64,000 bases of DNA from Agrobacterium vitis (GTDB taxonomy: Bacteria; Pseudomonadota; Alphaproteobacteria; Rhizobiales; Rhizobiaceae), in contig NZ_JACXXJ020000004.1 of the NCBI RefSeq assembly GCF_014926405.1, positions 62,001-126,000 on the forward strand, written 5' to 3'. How positions within the stretch are numbered: position 1 is the first letter of the stretch; the number at the start of each line of letters is the position of its first letter. Position numbers and translations under genes: made by a program. Under the pieces are notes generated by a model. The model was given only the letters and a program-made list of their open reading frames with translations, did no database searches and was not told the DNA's origin. Positions 55,922 to 64,000 of the stretch are shown here, piece by piece.

Positions 55922-56048
55922 GCCTTAACCCTGGAAAATTCCAGCTCCCGCTGGCCCAAAACCGGGGTGCACGTCACTGCGTCTGCGGTGTTTCCTGCGT
56001 TTTTACGGTTAGGTCTTATATAGTTGATTGGAAATGGTGGTGATAACA

Positions 56049-56369
56049 ATGTCGAGCGTTGCGTTTAAGGTACTGTCGACTGTGAACGCCCCTTACGGGA
56101 CGGACCTTTCGGCTGCGCAACTCGCATCCAAAATTTCCGATTTCGCGAGTGTTGAGAATGTCGATGCTTCGGCATTCTCATTCTATTCCGAAGTGAAAGC
56201 AGACCTCCAGCAACAGTTTCTGGATGAGATGGGCATCGATAAAGAGGTTGCATTCGAGATTGCCCAGACATTCTTGCAGCTTGCCGGATACCCGCTCGCC
56301 CTAGAGCATCGGACCGAAAACCGGTTCCCACTTTTCGGTCCGATGCCTAAGCCAACTCTGATCCCTTGA
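56049..56369 (+). CDS. Small hypothetical protein
   Basis: A 106-residue acidic protein (SSVAFKVLSTVNAPYGTDLS ... DKEVAFEIAQTFLQLAGYPL). The start at 56049 is preceded by a purine run; 56028 is possible. No family recognised. It lies between an IS3 and gabT, convergent with gabT, and is likely real because of its length and protein-like composition, but weakly supported. Confidence 0.45.
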   Translation: MSSVAFKVLSTVNAPYGTDLSAAQLASKISDFASVENVDASAFSFYSEVKADLQQQFLDEMGIDKEVAFEIAQTFLQLAGYPLALEHRTENRFPLFGPMPKPTLIP

Positions 56370-56373
56370 GCCT

Positions 56374-56387
56374 GGCAGGCGCCTGCC
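56374..56387. terminator. Palindrome between convergent genes
   Basis: GGCAGGCGCCTGCC, a perfect 14-bp GC-rich palindrome extended by CCT/GGG on each side, between the convergent ends at 56369 and 56401. It could stop transcription from both sides; no U-run. Confidence 0.4.
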
Positions 56388-56400
56388 GGGCATTATAGCG

Positions 56401-57681
56401 TCAACTATTCCTGGTGCAGGCGCGCAATGTCTCTTCAAGGATATCGAGCGCTTCGCTGAAGGTTTTCTCGTCGATCGTCAGGGGGGCCAGAAAGCGGATG
56501 ACATTGCCATAGACGCCGCAGGTCAGAAGAATCAGCCCTTTTTCCAGCGCTATAGTCCGTACCTTGTTGGTAAAATCGGCATTCGGTGTCTTGGAACCGG
56601 GCAGGTTGAATTCCACGGCGTTCATGAAGCCGGGACCGCGGATGTCGGCGATCTCAGGCACGGCATCGGACAGGGAATGAAGTCTTTGCTTAAGGCGGTT
56701 GCCGAGCGACGTGGCGCGATCTGCCAGTTGCTCTTCCTCGATTACATCGAGGACGGCATTGCCGGCTGCAATGCCAATCGGATTGCCGCCATAGGTGCCG
56801 CCGAGACCACCTGGACCCGGTGCGTCCATGATGTCTGCCCGGCCAGTGACCGCCGCGATGGGGAAGCCGCCGCCAAGGCCCTTGGCCATTGTGGTGATAT
56901 CGGCAACGACGCCGAAATGCTCCATGGCGAAAAGCTTGCCGGTGCGCGCAAAGCCGGTCTGGACTTCATCCGCGATCAGCAGGATGCCGTGCTTGTCGGC
57001 AATCTGACGCAGCTTCTGCATGAAAAGTCGGGGTACTTCGTAAAATCCACCTTCGCCTTGCACGGGTTCGATGATGAAGGCTGCAACGCGCTCCGGATCG
57101 ACATCAGCCTTAAAGAGCTTGTCGAGCACAGCCAACGAATCCTCCATCGTCTGACCATGCAGTTCGACCGGGAAGGGGACATGGAAGACATCCGGCATCA
57201 TCGCCCCGAAGCCGACCTTGTAGGGGGTAACCTTGCCGGTCAACGTCATGCCCATGAAGGTGCGTCCATGGAAGGCGCCGGTGAAGGCGATAACCGCAGA
57301 ACGGTTGGTTGCCGCCCTGGCGATCTTGACGGCGTTCTCGACCGCCTCGGCGCCGGTCGTCACAAAAATTGTCTTCTTCTCGAAATTTCCCGGCACTGCC
57401 TGGTTGAGGCGCTCGGCAAGGCGCACATAGTTCTCATAGGGGATGACCTGATGGCAGGTATGAGTGAAGCAATCGAGTTGCGCCTTCACAGCCGCGATCA
57501 CCTTGGGGTGTCGGTGACCGGTATTCACGACGGCGATCCCGGCAGCAAAATCAATATAACGGCGGCCTTCGACATCCCAGATCTCGGCATTCTCGGCCCG
57601 TTCGGCATAAATCTGGGTCGTCACGCCGACGCCGCGGGAGATGGCATTCGTGCGGCGTGCCGCGAGTTGCGAATTCTGCAT
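56401..57681 (-). CDS. gabT: 4-aminobutyrate aminotransferase
   Basis: A 426-residue class III PLP aminotransferase: RYIDFAAGIAVVNTGHRHPK, VTTGAEAVENAVKIARAATN, AFTGAFHGRTFMGMTLTGKV, EPVQGEGGF, DEVQTGFARTGKLFAMEH and the PLP-Lys block TTMAKGLGGGFPIAAV. Closely matches GabT. It converts GABA (and likely related omega-amino acids) with 2-oxoglutarate to the semialdehyde and glutamate. Start at 57681 chosen from family length and AAGG upstream. No gabD neighbour; the divergent MerR-XRE-cupin gene is the probable regulator. Confidence 0.92.
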   Translation of the reverse strand: MQNSQLAARRTNAISRGVGVTTQIYAERAENAEIWDVEGRRYIDFAAGIAVVNTGHRHPKVIAAVKAQLDCFTHTCHQVIPYENYVRLAERLNQAVPGNFEKKTIFVTTGAEAVENAVKIARAATNRSAVIAFTGAFHGRTFMGMTLTGKVTPYKVGFGAMMPDVFHVPFPVELHGQTMEDSLAVLDKLFKADVDPERVAAFIIEPVQGEGGFYEVPRLFMQKLRQIADKHGILLIADEVQTGFARTGKLFAMEHFGVVADITTMAKGLGGGFPIAAVTGRADIMDAPGPGGLGGTYGGNPIGIAAGNAVLDVIEEEQLADRATSLGNRLKQRLHSLSDAVPEIADIRGPGFMNAVEFNLPGSKTPNADFTNKVRTIALEKGLILLTCGVYGNVIRFLAPLTIDEKTFSEALDILEETLRACTRNS

Positions 57682-57822
57682 TGAAAACACCTTCGAGCCT
57701 GGGGTTATCGGAAGTTGCAATGATGATATCGTGAAAATCTCTACATTTTTTCGGTAGACTTGCAATGCCCATCACACAGCCGCTAGAAAAAAACAACGCA
57801 CTTAAGCCATGCTGGAAATACG

Positions 57823-58638
57823 ATGCAAAACACCCACCTTAAAATCGCCGAAGCTGCCCGGATGTCCGGTGTTTCGCAATCAACTCTGAGGCTATGGGAA
57901 CAGCAGGGGCTGATCGAGCCAGCCCGCACGCCATCCGGACAGAGGCTTTACGATTCGGCTGTTCTAGAGCGCATTGCCAGGATTGCCTGGTTGCGCAGCG
58001 AAAGAGGGCTGAACCCGGCTGCCATTAAAGAGGAACTGGGGCATCCTGAAACGGGCCAGAAGGGGCTCGACGTGGCTGAACCGGTGACGGACACGGCGGC
58101 GATTGGCACGCGGGTTCGGCAAATGCGCAGGCTGTCACACCAAACCCTGGATACGGTGGCCCGGGCGACAGGAGCGTCCGTCTCACAGCTTTCGACGTTC
58201 GAGCGCACATCTCAGGGTATTTCCATCACCGTTCTTCACGACCTCGCCAAGCACTTCGGCACGACGGTTGCCGAGCTGAACGGTCATCCAATCCAGCAAC
58301 AGAGCGCTTCAGTGGTGCGTGACGGCGAGTGGATGACATGGCCGACGACATCAATGGGCGTTTCCATCCATTCACTTGCCGCCGGGGCGCGGCAGATGGA
58401 ATGTCATCGGTTTGATTTGGCACCCGGCGCGTCCAGCGAAGGTGCTTACCGGCATGAGGGCGAGGAATTTATCTTCGTTCTTGCGGGAGCGCTGCAGATC
58501 GTTCTCGACGGGGACCAGTTTTATGATCTTCGGACCGGCGACAGTTTTTACTTTGAGAGCAGCCGTCCGCATTCCTGGCGCAATCCGGCGGACGTGCAGG
58601 CCACGTTGATCTGGATTAATACCCCGCCCACCTTCTAG
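57823..58638 (+). CDS. Three-domain regulator: MerR HTH + XRE HTH + cupin
   Basis: A 271-residue protein. Residues 5-70 are a MerR-type HTH (LKIAEAARMSGVSQSTLRLW, EQQGLIEPARTPSGQRLYDS), 95-155 an XRE HTH (VRQMRRLSHQTLDTVARATG, ASVSQLSTFERTSQGISITV) and 195-270 a cupin (MECHRFDLAPGASSEGAYRH, EGEEFIFVLAGALQIVLDGD). XRE-cupin regulators of amine metabolism (PuuR type) are well known; the added MerR head is unusual. Divergent from gabT with a 141-bp gap, so it likely controls it in response to an amine or amino acid. Confidence 0.9.
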   Translation: MQNTHLKIAEAARMSGVSQSTLRLWEQQGLIEPARTPSGQRLYDSAVLERIARIAWLRSERGLNPAAIKEELGHPETGQKGLDVAEPVTDTAAIGTRVRQMRRLSHQTLDTVARATGASVSQLSTFERTSQGISITVLHDLAKHFGTTVAELNGHPIQQQSASVVRDGEWMTWPTTSMGVSIHSLAAGARQMECHRFDLAPGASSEGAYRHEGEEFIFVLAGALQIVLDGDQFYDLRTGDSFYFESSRPHSWRNPADVQATLIWINTPPTF

Positions 58639-58709
58639 TGGTCCTTAAGATTCCGAGATTTGCTCTCGAGGGTGATGGAGACGGAGGCAAATGTCGGAAT
58701 CGGACCACT
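58637..58709. repeat. 73-bp palindromic unit
   Basis: Left arm 58637-58663 (AGTGGTCC-TTAA-GATTCCG...ATTTGC) pairs with right arm 58687-58709 (GCAAAT...CGGAATCGGACCACT); the left arm has an extra TTAA and one 2-base mismatch. It overlaps the stop codon of the preceding regulator. Could be a MITE-like unit or a strong hairpin terminator. Confidence 0.65.
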
Positions 58710-59152
58710 GGTGCATCGATCCAAACGGAGGCGTTAGTGCACTAGGGGTCTTCTCACTAGCGGCTCTGTGACTGACTTTGTTGGCTCAAGCCCCCGTTAA
58801 AAACGGCGGGATTACCATGCACGTTGCCGCCTTTAGTTTACGATCCGCGGGTGGACCCTTTTGGGAATTCGTAACGCAGTTCACGCCACGTTCAACCTTA
58901 GCGCAGGGTTTTGAACTGCTCTTGTTCCGACCCCATTTGTGAATGCCATTAAACTCGAGCTAACGAGTGACGTTTTCTGAAGGATGGAGTAGAAAAATCG
59001 TCGCGTGAGCGCACAACACGTATTTATACATAACTTCGCGATACCATTCGTTCAACAAGGCTCGCCACGTCCGCTTTTTCTGAAATTTATGGATGCGTGG
59101 GTCTGCCCGGACACAACAATGGTCCGCGCATCGTTCTCTGGCTGAGACCATG
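58710..59152. other. Gene-free stretch
   Basis: About 440 bp. Contains a small hairpin CCCCGTT-AAA-AACGGCGGG near 58794-58812 but no gene. Confidence 0.5.
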
Positions 59153-60076
59153 TCAGCTCTTTGAACTGCCCATCAGAGCTTTTGTTACACGCGAGACGTC
59201 CGTTCGTCCGGTGATGTGGCTGATCCATGCGGCGGTTTCAGCCAGTCTGGGCAGGTTTATATCGCGGCACAGGCCGAGGTCTTGCAGCAGATAGACCACT
59301 TCCTCTGTCGCAACATTGCCAGCCGCGCCAGCGGCATAGGGGCAGCCGCCAAGGCCACCGATGGAGCTGTCGAACACACGGATGCCCGCATCGAGTGCGG
59401 CCTGAATATTGGCGATCCCCATGCCATAGGTGTCGTGGAAATGTCCTGCCAGCACCGATAAGGGCGCCTCTGCCGCCACCGCTTCAATCATGCGCTTGAC
59501 CTTCGCAGGTGTTCCAACCCCGATTGTGTCGCCAAGGGAGACTTCACGCGCGCCCTTTTTCAGCAAAAGACGACTAACGCGCGCGACAGCACGCGGATCA
59601 ATCGCGCCCTCATAAGGACAGGCAATAACGCAGGAAACATAACCGCGCACCGGAATCCCCACGGCCCGCGCCGCCTCGAAAATGGGCTCGAAGCGCGTGA
59701 ACGATTCGTCAATCGAGCAATTGATGTTGCGCCGGGAGAAGGTCTCGGAGGCAGAGGCAAACACCGCCACCTCGCGGCTTCCGGCAGCAATGGCGGCCTC
59801 GAAACCTTTGAGATTGGGCGTGAGGGCCGAGAGGGTGACATGCGAAAGCTCCCCTGCCGAGGCGCAAGCCGTCATAACATCGGTACTATCGGCCATTTGC
59901 GGAACCCATTTTGGCGACACAAAAGCGGTTGCTTCAATGTGATCAAGGCCAGCTCTGGCCAGACGTTTCACCAATTCGATCTTCACATCGATCGAAACAA
60001 TAGCGGCTTCGTTTTGCAAACCGTCTCTTGGGCCGACCTCGACAATGACGATGTTGTCGTCGCTGGTTTGGTGCAT
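59153..60076 (-). CDS. Hydroxymethylglutaryl-CoA lyase
   Basis: A 307-residue HMG-CoA lyase: VEVGPRDGLQNEAAIVSIDV, HIEATAFVSPKWVPQMADST, CVIACPYEGAI, metal-binding AGHFHDTYGMGIAN and the catalytic Cys loop GGLGGCPYAAGAAGNVATEE. It splits HMG-CoA into acetoacetate and acetyl-CoA, the last step of leucine catabolism. AAGGAC sets the start at 60076, only 10 nt after the carboxylase alpha gene. Last gene of the operon (liuE/mvaB-type). Confidence 0.94.
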   Translation of the reverse strand: MHQTSDDNIVIVEVGPRDGLQNEAAIVSIDVKIELVKRLARAGLDHIEATAFVSPKWVPQMADSTDVMTACASAGELSHVTLSALTPNLKGFEAAIAAGSREVAVFASASETFSRRNINCSIDESFTRFEPIFEAARAVGIPVRGYVSCVIACPYEGAIDPRAVARVSRLLLKKGAREVSLGDTIGVGTPAKVKRMIEAVAAEAPLSVLAGHFHDTYGMGIANIQAALDAGIRVFDSSIGGLGGCPYAAGAAGNVATEEVVYLLQDLGLCRDINLPRLAETAAWISHITGRTDVSRVTKALMGSSKS

Positions 60077-60086
60077 GATCTTGTCC

Positions 60087-62075
60087 TTATGCGGCGGGTT
60101 GGAAATCAACCAGCTCCGCGCCTGCCACCACCTGATCGCCAACCGCAAAATGGAAGCTGGCGAGCGTGCCATCGGATGGCGCAACAATTGTGTGTTCCAT
60201 TTTCATTGCCTCCATAACCAGCAATGGTTCCCCCGTTTTCAAGGAGACTCCCGGCTCGGCAAGCAGCGCGATGATCGCGCCGGGCATCGGGGCGCGAAGG
60301 CCACCGCCGCCACTGTTGGTGTCGGTGGCACGTTGCAGGTCGGGCAAGCGTTCCACCACAAAGGTCTGTCCGGTGTAGAACACATGACGATGGTTCCCAT
60401 CGATCACGATCGTCGCGTCGTAACGCTGCTCGCCAATGCGCACATCAAGCGCCGTTGCTGGGCCGTTTTTGCTGGCGCGGCCGTGCGCAAAGGTCCTCGG
60501 CTCATCCGTGCCGGACAGGGACAGATTCCAGCCCTCGCCGGAGAACACGGCGGTGACCGTCACGGTTTCGCCTTTACAGCACAGCGCGATCCGCCGTTCC
60601 GCCCGGCCGGTCAGCCGCCAGCCATCAGTCAGCGCCCATGGGGATGCAGGCTTGGCAGGAACGTCCCGCATAAGCTCTTCCAAAGCCGCCAGATACCAGA
60701 CCCAGGCAGGCACGGGGGATAGGGCAAACAATCTGTCGTGTTCGCGCTCAATCAGCCCGGTGTCGAGATCGGCACCAGTGAAAGACGGGCTCTTTATGAG
60801 GCGATGCAGAAAGCCGATATTCGCCGTCAGGCCAACAATCTCGATTGCGCCAAGGGCTTCGCCCATGCGGTTCAGCGCTTCTTTGCGATCTGCTCCGTGA
60901 ACGATCAGTTTGGCGATCATCGGATCGTAATGGGGTGAGATCGCGTCACCTGTCTCGACGGCGCTATCGATGCGCACATGCGCATTCTGCTCTGGCAATC
61001 CCAGATGTTGGAGGGTGCCGATGGATGGCAGAAAACCTGCGTCTGCATCCTCGGCATAGATGCGGGCTTCGATGGCGTGTCCCATCAGTGGCACATCCTC
61101 CTGCCGCAAGGGCAGGGGTTGGCCTGCGGCAACGCGAAACTGCCACTCGACAAGGTCCAGCCCGGTCACCATTTCCGTAACCGGATGCTCCACCTGCAAG
61201 CGGGTGTTCATCTCCATGAAGTAAAAAGACCCGTCGCTATTGATGATGAACTCCACAGTTCCCGCCCCAACATAGCCAACCGCCTTTGCCGCCGTCACGG
61301 CGGCCGCACCCATGGCTGCGCGCCGCTCTGCGGTCATTCCCGGCGCGGGGGCCTCTTCCAGAACCTTCTGGTGGCGGCGCTGCACCGAGCAGTCGCGCTC
61401 ATAGAGATGGATGCAGTTGCCGCTCGAATCGGCAAAAACCTGAATTTCGATATGGCGTGGCTTGAGAATGTATTTCTCAATCAGCACATGATCGTCGCCG
61501 AAGGCATTGCGCGCTTCACGCTGGCAGGAGGCCAGCGCATCGGCAAAATCGTCTGCGCGATCAACACGCCGCATGCCCTTGCCGCCCCCCCCGGCAGAGG
61601 CCTTGATCAGCACGGGGTAACCGATGTGATCTGCCTCTCGCCGCAGCAGCGCCGGATCGTTGTCTTCTCCGTGATAGCCGGGTACAAGCGGCACACCGGC
61701 TTTGCCCATCAGCTCTTTTGCTGCCGATTTTGATCCCATGGCACGGATGGCGGCGGCGGGCGGCCCGATAAAGGCGATGCCGCTGGCGGCGCAAGCTTCG
61801 GCAAAATCTTCGTTCTCAGACAGAAAACCGTAGCCGGGATGAACCGCCTCGGCACCCGTGCGACGGGCAGCGGCAAGAATCTTGTCGGCAACAAGATAGG
61901 ATTCGCGCGCCGGTGCAGGGCCGATGAGGATGGCCTCATCTGCAAGCCGAACATGGCGTGCGCCAGCATCGGCCTGCGAATAGACGGCAACGGTGGCAAT
62001 GCCCATGCGCCGCGCGGTGCGGATGATGCGGCAGGCGATTTCGCCGCGATTGGCGATCAGGATTTTCTTGAACAT
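60087..62075 (-). CDS. Methylcrotonyl-CoA carboxylase, biotin-containing alpha subunit
   Basis: A 662-residue protein: biotin carboxylase domain (MFKKILIANRGEIACRIIRT, ATP-grasp KASAGGGGKGMRRVD, FMEMNTRLQVEHPVTEMVTG) and a C-terminal biotinyl domain with MEAMKMEH. GAAGGA precedes the ATG at 62075. It pairs with the carboxyltransferase at 62895 to carboxylate 3-methylcrotonyl-CoA; the assignment over other acyl-CoA carboxylases rests on the flanking hydratase and HMG-CoA lyase (liuD-type). Confidence 0.92.
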   Translation of the reverse strand: MFKKILIANRGEIACRIIRTARRMGIATVAVYSQADAGARHVRLADEAILIGPAPARESYLVADKILAAARRTGAEAVHPGYGFLSENEDFAEACAASGIAFIGPPAAAIRAMGSKSAAKELMGKAGVPLVPGYHGEDNDPALLRREADHIGYPVLIKASAGGGGKGMRRVDRADDFADALASCQREARNAFGDDHVLIEKYILKPRHIEIQVFADSSGNCIHLYERDCSVQRRHQKVLEEAPAPGMTAERRAAMGAAAVTAAKAVGYVGAGTVEFIINSDGSFYFMEMNTRLQVEHPVTEMVTGLDLVEWQFRVAAGQPLPLRQEDVPLMGHAIEARIYAEDADAGFLPSIGTLQHLGLPEQNAHVRIDSAVETGDAISPHYDPMIAKLIVHGADRKEALNRMGEALGAIEIVGLTANIGFLHRLIKSPSFTGADLDTGLIEREHDRLFALSPVPAWVWYLAALEELMRDVPAKPASPWALTDGWRLTGRAERRIALCCKGETVTVTAVFSGEGWNLSLSGTDEPRTFAHGRASKNGPATALDVRIGEQRYDATIVIDGNHRHVFYTGQTFVVERLPDLQRATDTNSGGGGLRAPMPGAIIALLAEPGVSLKTGEPLLVMEAMKMEHTIVAPSDGTLASFHFAVGDQVVAGAELVDFQPAA

Positions 62076-62086
62076 GGTTTGATCCT

Positions 62087-62887
62087 TCACCCTTGTGACC
62101 GATCCGCTATCCAGCCGGGTTTGCGTTTTTCGAGAAAGGCCGAAAGACCCTCGCGTGCTTCATCGCTGCCTCGGCGGACCGCAATCAGCTCGGCCGTCTC
62201 AGACACCAGCGCGTCATCGAAACGACGGCCGGAAATCTGCGTGATCAACGCCTTCCCCTCTGTTACCGCACCCGGTGCACCTTTCAGCACATCGGCAACA
62301 ATCCGCGCCACAGCAGCGTCAAGGCCATCCTTTTCGGCAATCTCGTGCACAAGGCCCAGCGCATGTGCCTGCCCAACCCCCATCCGCTCCCCGGTGAGGA
62401 AATAGCGGCGGCACTGACGTTCCCCAATCGCCGCAGCAACCAGCGGGCTGATGACAGCAGGGATCAGCGCGAGGCGAACCTCAGAGGTCGCAAACACGGC
62501 ATCGGGAGCGGCGATAGCGATGTCGCAGGCCGCCACCAGCCCCATTCCACCGCCAATGGCAGCGCCTTGAATGCGGGCAATCAGCGGCTTGGGGCAATTG
62601 CGCAGCGCCATGAACATGCGCCCCATAGCGGCTGCATCCGCTGCATTGTCCGCAACGCTGGCCGCACCTTGGCGCTTCATCCACGCAAGGTCAGCGCCTG
62701 CGGAAAAACTGGCCCCACGACCCGCCAGCACAAGGACGCGCACGCTGTCGTTCTCAGACAATGTTTCAATAGCCAGCGTCATTTCCTGAATGAGCATCTC
62801 ATCGAAGGCATTGTGCCGATCTGGCCGGTTCATCCACACTGTTGCGACCGCGCCGTTCAATTCGAGATCAAGGGTTTTATAGATCAT
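62087..62887 (-). CDS. Methylglutaconyl-CoA hydratase (enoyl-CoA hydratase family)
   Basis: A 266-residue crotonase: VWMNRPDRHNAFDEMLIQEM, oxyanion-hole GRGASFSAGADLAWMKRQGA, QGAAIGGGMGLVAACDIAIA and the Glu-bearing ATSEVRLALIPAVISPLV. The SFSAGADLAWM signature is typical of the leucine-pathway hydratase (liuC-type). It starts 7 nt after the carboxyltransferase stop and ends 11 nt before the alpha subunit. A longer frame upstream overlaps the beta-subunit gene and was not used. Confidence 0.92.
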   Translation of the reverse strand: MIYKTLDLELNGAVATVWMNRPDRHNAFDEMLIQEMTLAIETLSENDSVRVLVLAGRGASFSAGADLAWMKRQGAASVADNAADAAAMGRMFMALRNCPKPLIARIQGAAIGGGMGLVAACDIAIAAPDAVFATSEVRLALIPAVISPLVAAAIGERQCRRYFLTGERMGVGQAHALGLVHEIAEKDGLDAAVARIVADVLKGAPGAVTEGKALITQISGRRFDDALVSETAELIAVRRGSDEAREGLSAFLEKRKPGWIADRSQG

Positions 62888-62894
62888 GGCAATC

Positions 62895-64000
62895 TCACAT
62901 GCGGAAAAGGCCGAAGCGGGTTTCACCGATGGGCGCATTGAGCCCCGTTGACAGGGAAAGGCCAAGAACCCGGCGGGTTTGCGCTGGGTCAATGATGCCG
63001 TCATCCCATAAACGGGCGGTCGAATAATAGGGGTGGCCCTGCCGTTCGTACTGGGCGCGGATGCCGTTTTTGAACGCATCTTCCTCTTGCTGTGGCCATG
63101 TTTCGCCTTTGGCGGCAACGCCGTCACGTCGAAGTGTGGCCAGAACGGACGCCGCCTGATCGCCACCCATGACGCTGATCCGCGCATTGGGCCACATCCA
63201 CAGAAAGCGGGGGCTGTAGGCGCGCCCGCACATGCCATAATTTCCGGCACCAAAGCTGCCGCCGATAACGAGTGTGAGTTTTGGAACAGCGGCGGTGGCC
63301 ACCGCCGTCACCAGTTTTGCGCCGTGCTTGGCAATGCCCTCATTTTCATAAGCGCGCCCGACCATAAAGCCGGTAATGTTTTGCAAAAACAGCAGCGGAA
63401 TTCGGCGCTGAACGCAAAGCTCAATAAAATGCGCCCCCTTCAGCGCGGCTTCCCCAAACAATATGCCATTGTTGGCAATGATGCCGACCTGCATGCCATA
63501 GAGATGGGCAAAGCCCGTCACAAGCGTTGTGCCATAGCGCGCCTTGAATTCATCGAAACGCGAACCGTCCACCAGACGGGCAATCACCTCACGCACATCA
63601 TAAGGCTTTCGCGTATCGGAGGGGATGATGCCGTAAAGCTCTTCGGCTGGATAAATCGGCTCGTCAAACTGGCTGGCGGCGTCTTCCTGCGCAGGCAATG
63701 TCGAGACGATCCGCCGGGCGATGTGAAGGGCGTGGGAATCATTTTCGGCCAAATGGTCGGCAACGCCGGAGATGCGGGTGTGCACATCGCCACCGCCAAG
63801 ATCTTCCGCCGTGACAATCTCACCGGTTGCCGCCTTCACCAATGGCGGGCCTGCGAGAAAGATTGTGCCCTGTTCGCGCACAATCACCGTCTCATCGCTC
63901 ATGGCGGGCACATAAGCTCCACCCGCTGTGCAGGACCCCATGACAACGGCGATCTGTGCAATGCCAGCCGCCGACATCTGCGCCTGATTGTAGAAGATGC
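62895..64000 (-). CDS. Methylcrotonyl-CoA carboxylase, carboxyltransferase beta subunit (partial, 5' end outside window)
   Basis: Open to the right edge: [76 protein letters not shown], and the C-terminal end [16 protein letters not shown] are the conserved blocks of MCC beta (liuB-type). Roughly the C-terminal 368 of about 535 residues are present. It heads the visible part of the leucine catabolism operon. Confidence 0.94.
   Translation of the reverse strand, partial: IFYNQAQMSAAGIAQIAVVMGSCTAGGAYVPAMSDETVIVREQGTIFLAGPPLVKAATGEIVTAEDLGGGDVHTRISGVADHLAENDSHALHIARRIVSTLPAQEDAASQFDEPIYPAEELYGIIPSDTRKPYDVREVIARLVDGSRFDEFKARYGTTLVTGFAHLYGMQVGIIANNGILFGEAALKGAHFIELCVQRRIPLLFLQNITGFMVGRAYENEGIAKHGAKLVTAVATAAVPKLTLVIGGSFGAGNYGMCGRAYSPRFLWMWPNARISVMGGDQAASVLATLRRDGVAAKGETWPQQEEDAFKNGIRAQYERQGHPYYSTARLWDDGIIDPAQTRRVLGLSLSTGLNAPIGETRFGLFRM

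Larger units (their letters stand above)
54741..55976 (+). mobile_element. IS3-family insertion sequence, complete
   Basis: 1236 bp with inverted ends beginning TGACGTGCCCCCG and, inverted, TGACGTGCACCCCG; a subterminal CTGGAATTTTCC is shared by both. Carries orfA and orfB with a -1 slippery site. No target duplication evident. Confidence 0.88.

Noticed and set aside
56677..57684. 335-codon plus-strand frame opposite gabT
   Set aside because: Antisense shadow of a clear aminotransferase gene.
1..64000. CRISPR arrays, tRNA or rRNA genes
   Set aside because: No regularly spaced repeats, cas-like proteins, tRNA cloverleaf patterns or rRNA segments were noticed in reading the window.

Overview
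The window looks like part of a repABC replicon (megaplasmid or chromid) from a member of the Rhizobiales (Rhizobium/Agrobacterium/Ochrobactrum type). The case rests on a complete repA-repB-repC partition/replication operon with its antisense-RNA interval (50.6-54.3 kb), a decayed rhizobial-plasmid gene of the RHE_PE00001 type, and many rhizobial-style insertion sequences. The species cannot be fixed from sequence alone.

Layout. 0-8 kb: accessory genes: a partial MmyB-type XRE regulator divergent from an NAD(P)-binding oxidoreductase, a HigB/HigA-like toxin-antitoxin pair between two copies of an 18-bp repeat, a GlxA-type AraC regulator, unknown small genes and an orphan lipoprotein. 8-10.3 kb: an IS30-family and an IS6-family element. 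10.3-17.6 kb: a minus-strand aromatic meta-cleavage cassette (FAH-family hydrolase, MFS transporter, FAD hydroxylase, extradiol dioxygenase, amidohydrolase/decarboxylase) with a GntR regulator. A fused, decayed second copy (gntR plus dioxygenase fragments) lies between the cassette and the live gntR. 17.7-19.2 kb: a MocR pseudogene and IS6-family remains.

19.4-34.2 kb: a catecholate siderophore island. One minus-strand operon encodes a TonB receptor, a catechol-type O-methyltransferase, a periplasmic ferric-siderophore binding protein, EntC, EntE, an isochorismatase, a separate aryl carrier protein, an EntF-like NRPS (C-A-T-TE, serine code), EntA and an IroE/BesA-like esterase. A divergent PchR-like AraC regulator sits at its head. 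The genes predict a DHB-serine (enterobactin-like) compound. The unusual parts are the catechol O-methyltransferase, the split EntB, the absence of a phosphopantetheinyl transferase and of ABC permease/ATPase genes, and inverted copies of one IS6-family end at both borders.

34.3-45 kb: a graveyard of nested ISs (IS5, IS66 with a perfect 8-bp target duplication, IS3 split by IS110) around a chemoreceptor gene, a hydrolase pseudogene and a GGDEF remnant. 45.2-50.3 kb: a tyrosine recombinase, a TPR-GGDEF diguanylate cyclase and a flavin monooxygenase. 50.6-54.4 kb: repABC with a parS-like palindrome, a candidate ctRNA and a repA operator-like inverted repeat. 54.6-56 kb: an IS3 element next to an IS6 fragment. 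56.4-58.7 kb: gabT and a divergent MerR-XRE-cupin regulator, followed by a 73-bp palindromic unit. 59.2-64 kb: leucine/isovalerate catabolism genes (HMG-CoA lyase, methylcrotonyl-CoA carboxylase alpha, methylglutaconyl-CoA hydratase, carboxylase beta cut by the window edge).

All calls come from reading translated sequence and DNA patterns by eye; no database search was run.
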